A stretch of DNA of 10,735 nt. It comes from an uncultured Eubacteriales bacterium. GTDB taxonomy: Bacteria > Bacillota > Clostridia > Oscillospirales > Oscillospiraceae. Positions within the stretch are counted from its first letter, which is position 1. Every line of letters starts with the position of its first letter. Under the pieces are notes generated by a model. The model was not told the origin of the DNA. It worked only from the letters and a program-made list of their open reading frames with translations, and searched no databases. The DNA lies in NCBI GenBank assembly GCA_900544975.1, contig UQXI01000056.1, forward strand, positions 1 through 10,735. Reading direction: 5' to 3'. The translations under genes were made by a program, and so were the position numbers. Positions 10,683 through 10,735 of the stretch are shown in pieces.

Positions 10683-10735
10683 GGCGGAGTGAGAGAGATT
10701 TGAACTCTCGCGCGCTTTTTACACGCCTACTCCCT
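10682..10735 (-). tRNA. Probable tRNA-Ser, 3' part (cut by the right edge)
   Basis: The minus strand gives the 3' 54 bases of a class II tRNA: end of an anticodon stem (GGGAG), TAGGCG, a long variable arm with a T-AAAAA loop, T-arm GAGAGTTCAAATCTCTC, acceptor TCACTCC and encoded GCCA. The TAGGCG-variable arm-GCGCG layout is typical of serine tRNAs. The anticodon lies outside the window; GGGAG as the stem 3' strand would suit tRNA-Ser(GGA), but this is a guess. Confidence 0.8.

Overview
The window reads as chromosomal DNA of a spore-forming, gut-type Clostridia, most likely an Oscillospiraceae relative. The evidence is the start of spoIIGA at the left edge, a DUF951 gene, a rarA gene of low-GC Gram-positive type, strong AGGAGG-type ribosome binding sites, and Leu and Ser tRNA genes with encoded CCA ends. 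Species cannot be named from sequence alone. The first 3.2 kb is visibly GC-rich; base composition drops sharply from about 3,230 onward.

Layout: (1) 1-3,100 is housekeeping: spoIIGA (partial, minus), DUF951 (minus), a three-domain S1 RNA-binding protein (plus), then rarA and a small FakA-C-terminal-like protein (both minus, one operon). (2) About 3,230-6,600 is a degraded mobile element. It holds the C-terminal remnant of a large serine recombinase, a TetR-CPBP protease-unknown membrane protein operon with a consensus promoter and tandem operator dyads, and on the other strand a leader-peptide/attenuator-like structure in front of a 61-residue protein. It abuts the terminator of tRNA-Leu(CAG). 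(3) 6,650-8,380 holds tRNA-Leu(CAG) and a compact minus-strand redox operon: ferredoxin:thioredoxin-reductase-like protein, 2[4Fe-4S] ferredoxin, polytopic 4Fe-4S membrane protein, thioredoxin. (4) 8,380-9,470 holds a NifX-like cluster-binding protein with a duplicated Cys/His tail, overlapping a decayed Crp/Fnr regulator. (5) 9,490-10,735 holds tRNA-Leu(GAG), a DUF4160 (broken)-DUF2442-XRE module resembling a toxin-antitoxin operon, a bidirectional terminator and the 3' part of a probable tRNA-Ser.

How parts may work together: the redox operon could carry electrons from ferredoxin through a [4Fe-4S] disulfide reductase to thioredoxin, with the membrane protein as an electron entry or exit point. 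A Crp/Fnr-type dyad sits upstream of its candidate promoter, and a broken Crp/Fnr gene lies just beyond. The strongest leads are this redox operon, the attenuator-like leader in the mobile element, and the several genes caught in decay (recombinase, Crp/Fnr, DUF4160), which mark the right half as an accessory region between tRNA genes.
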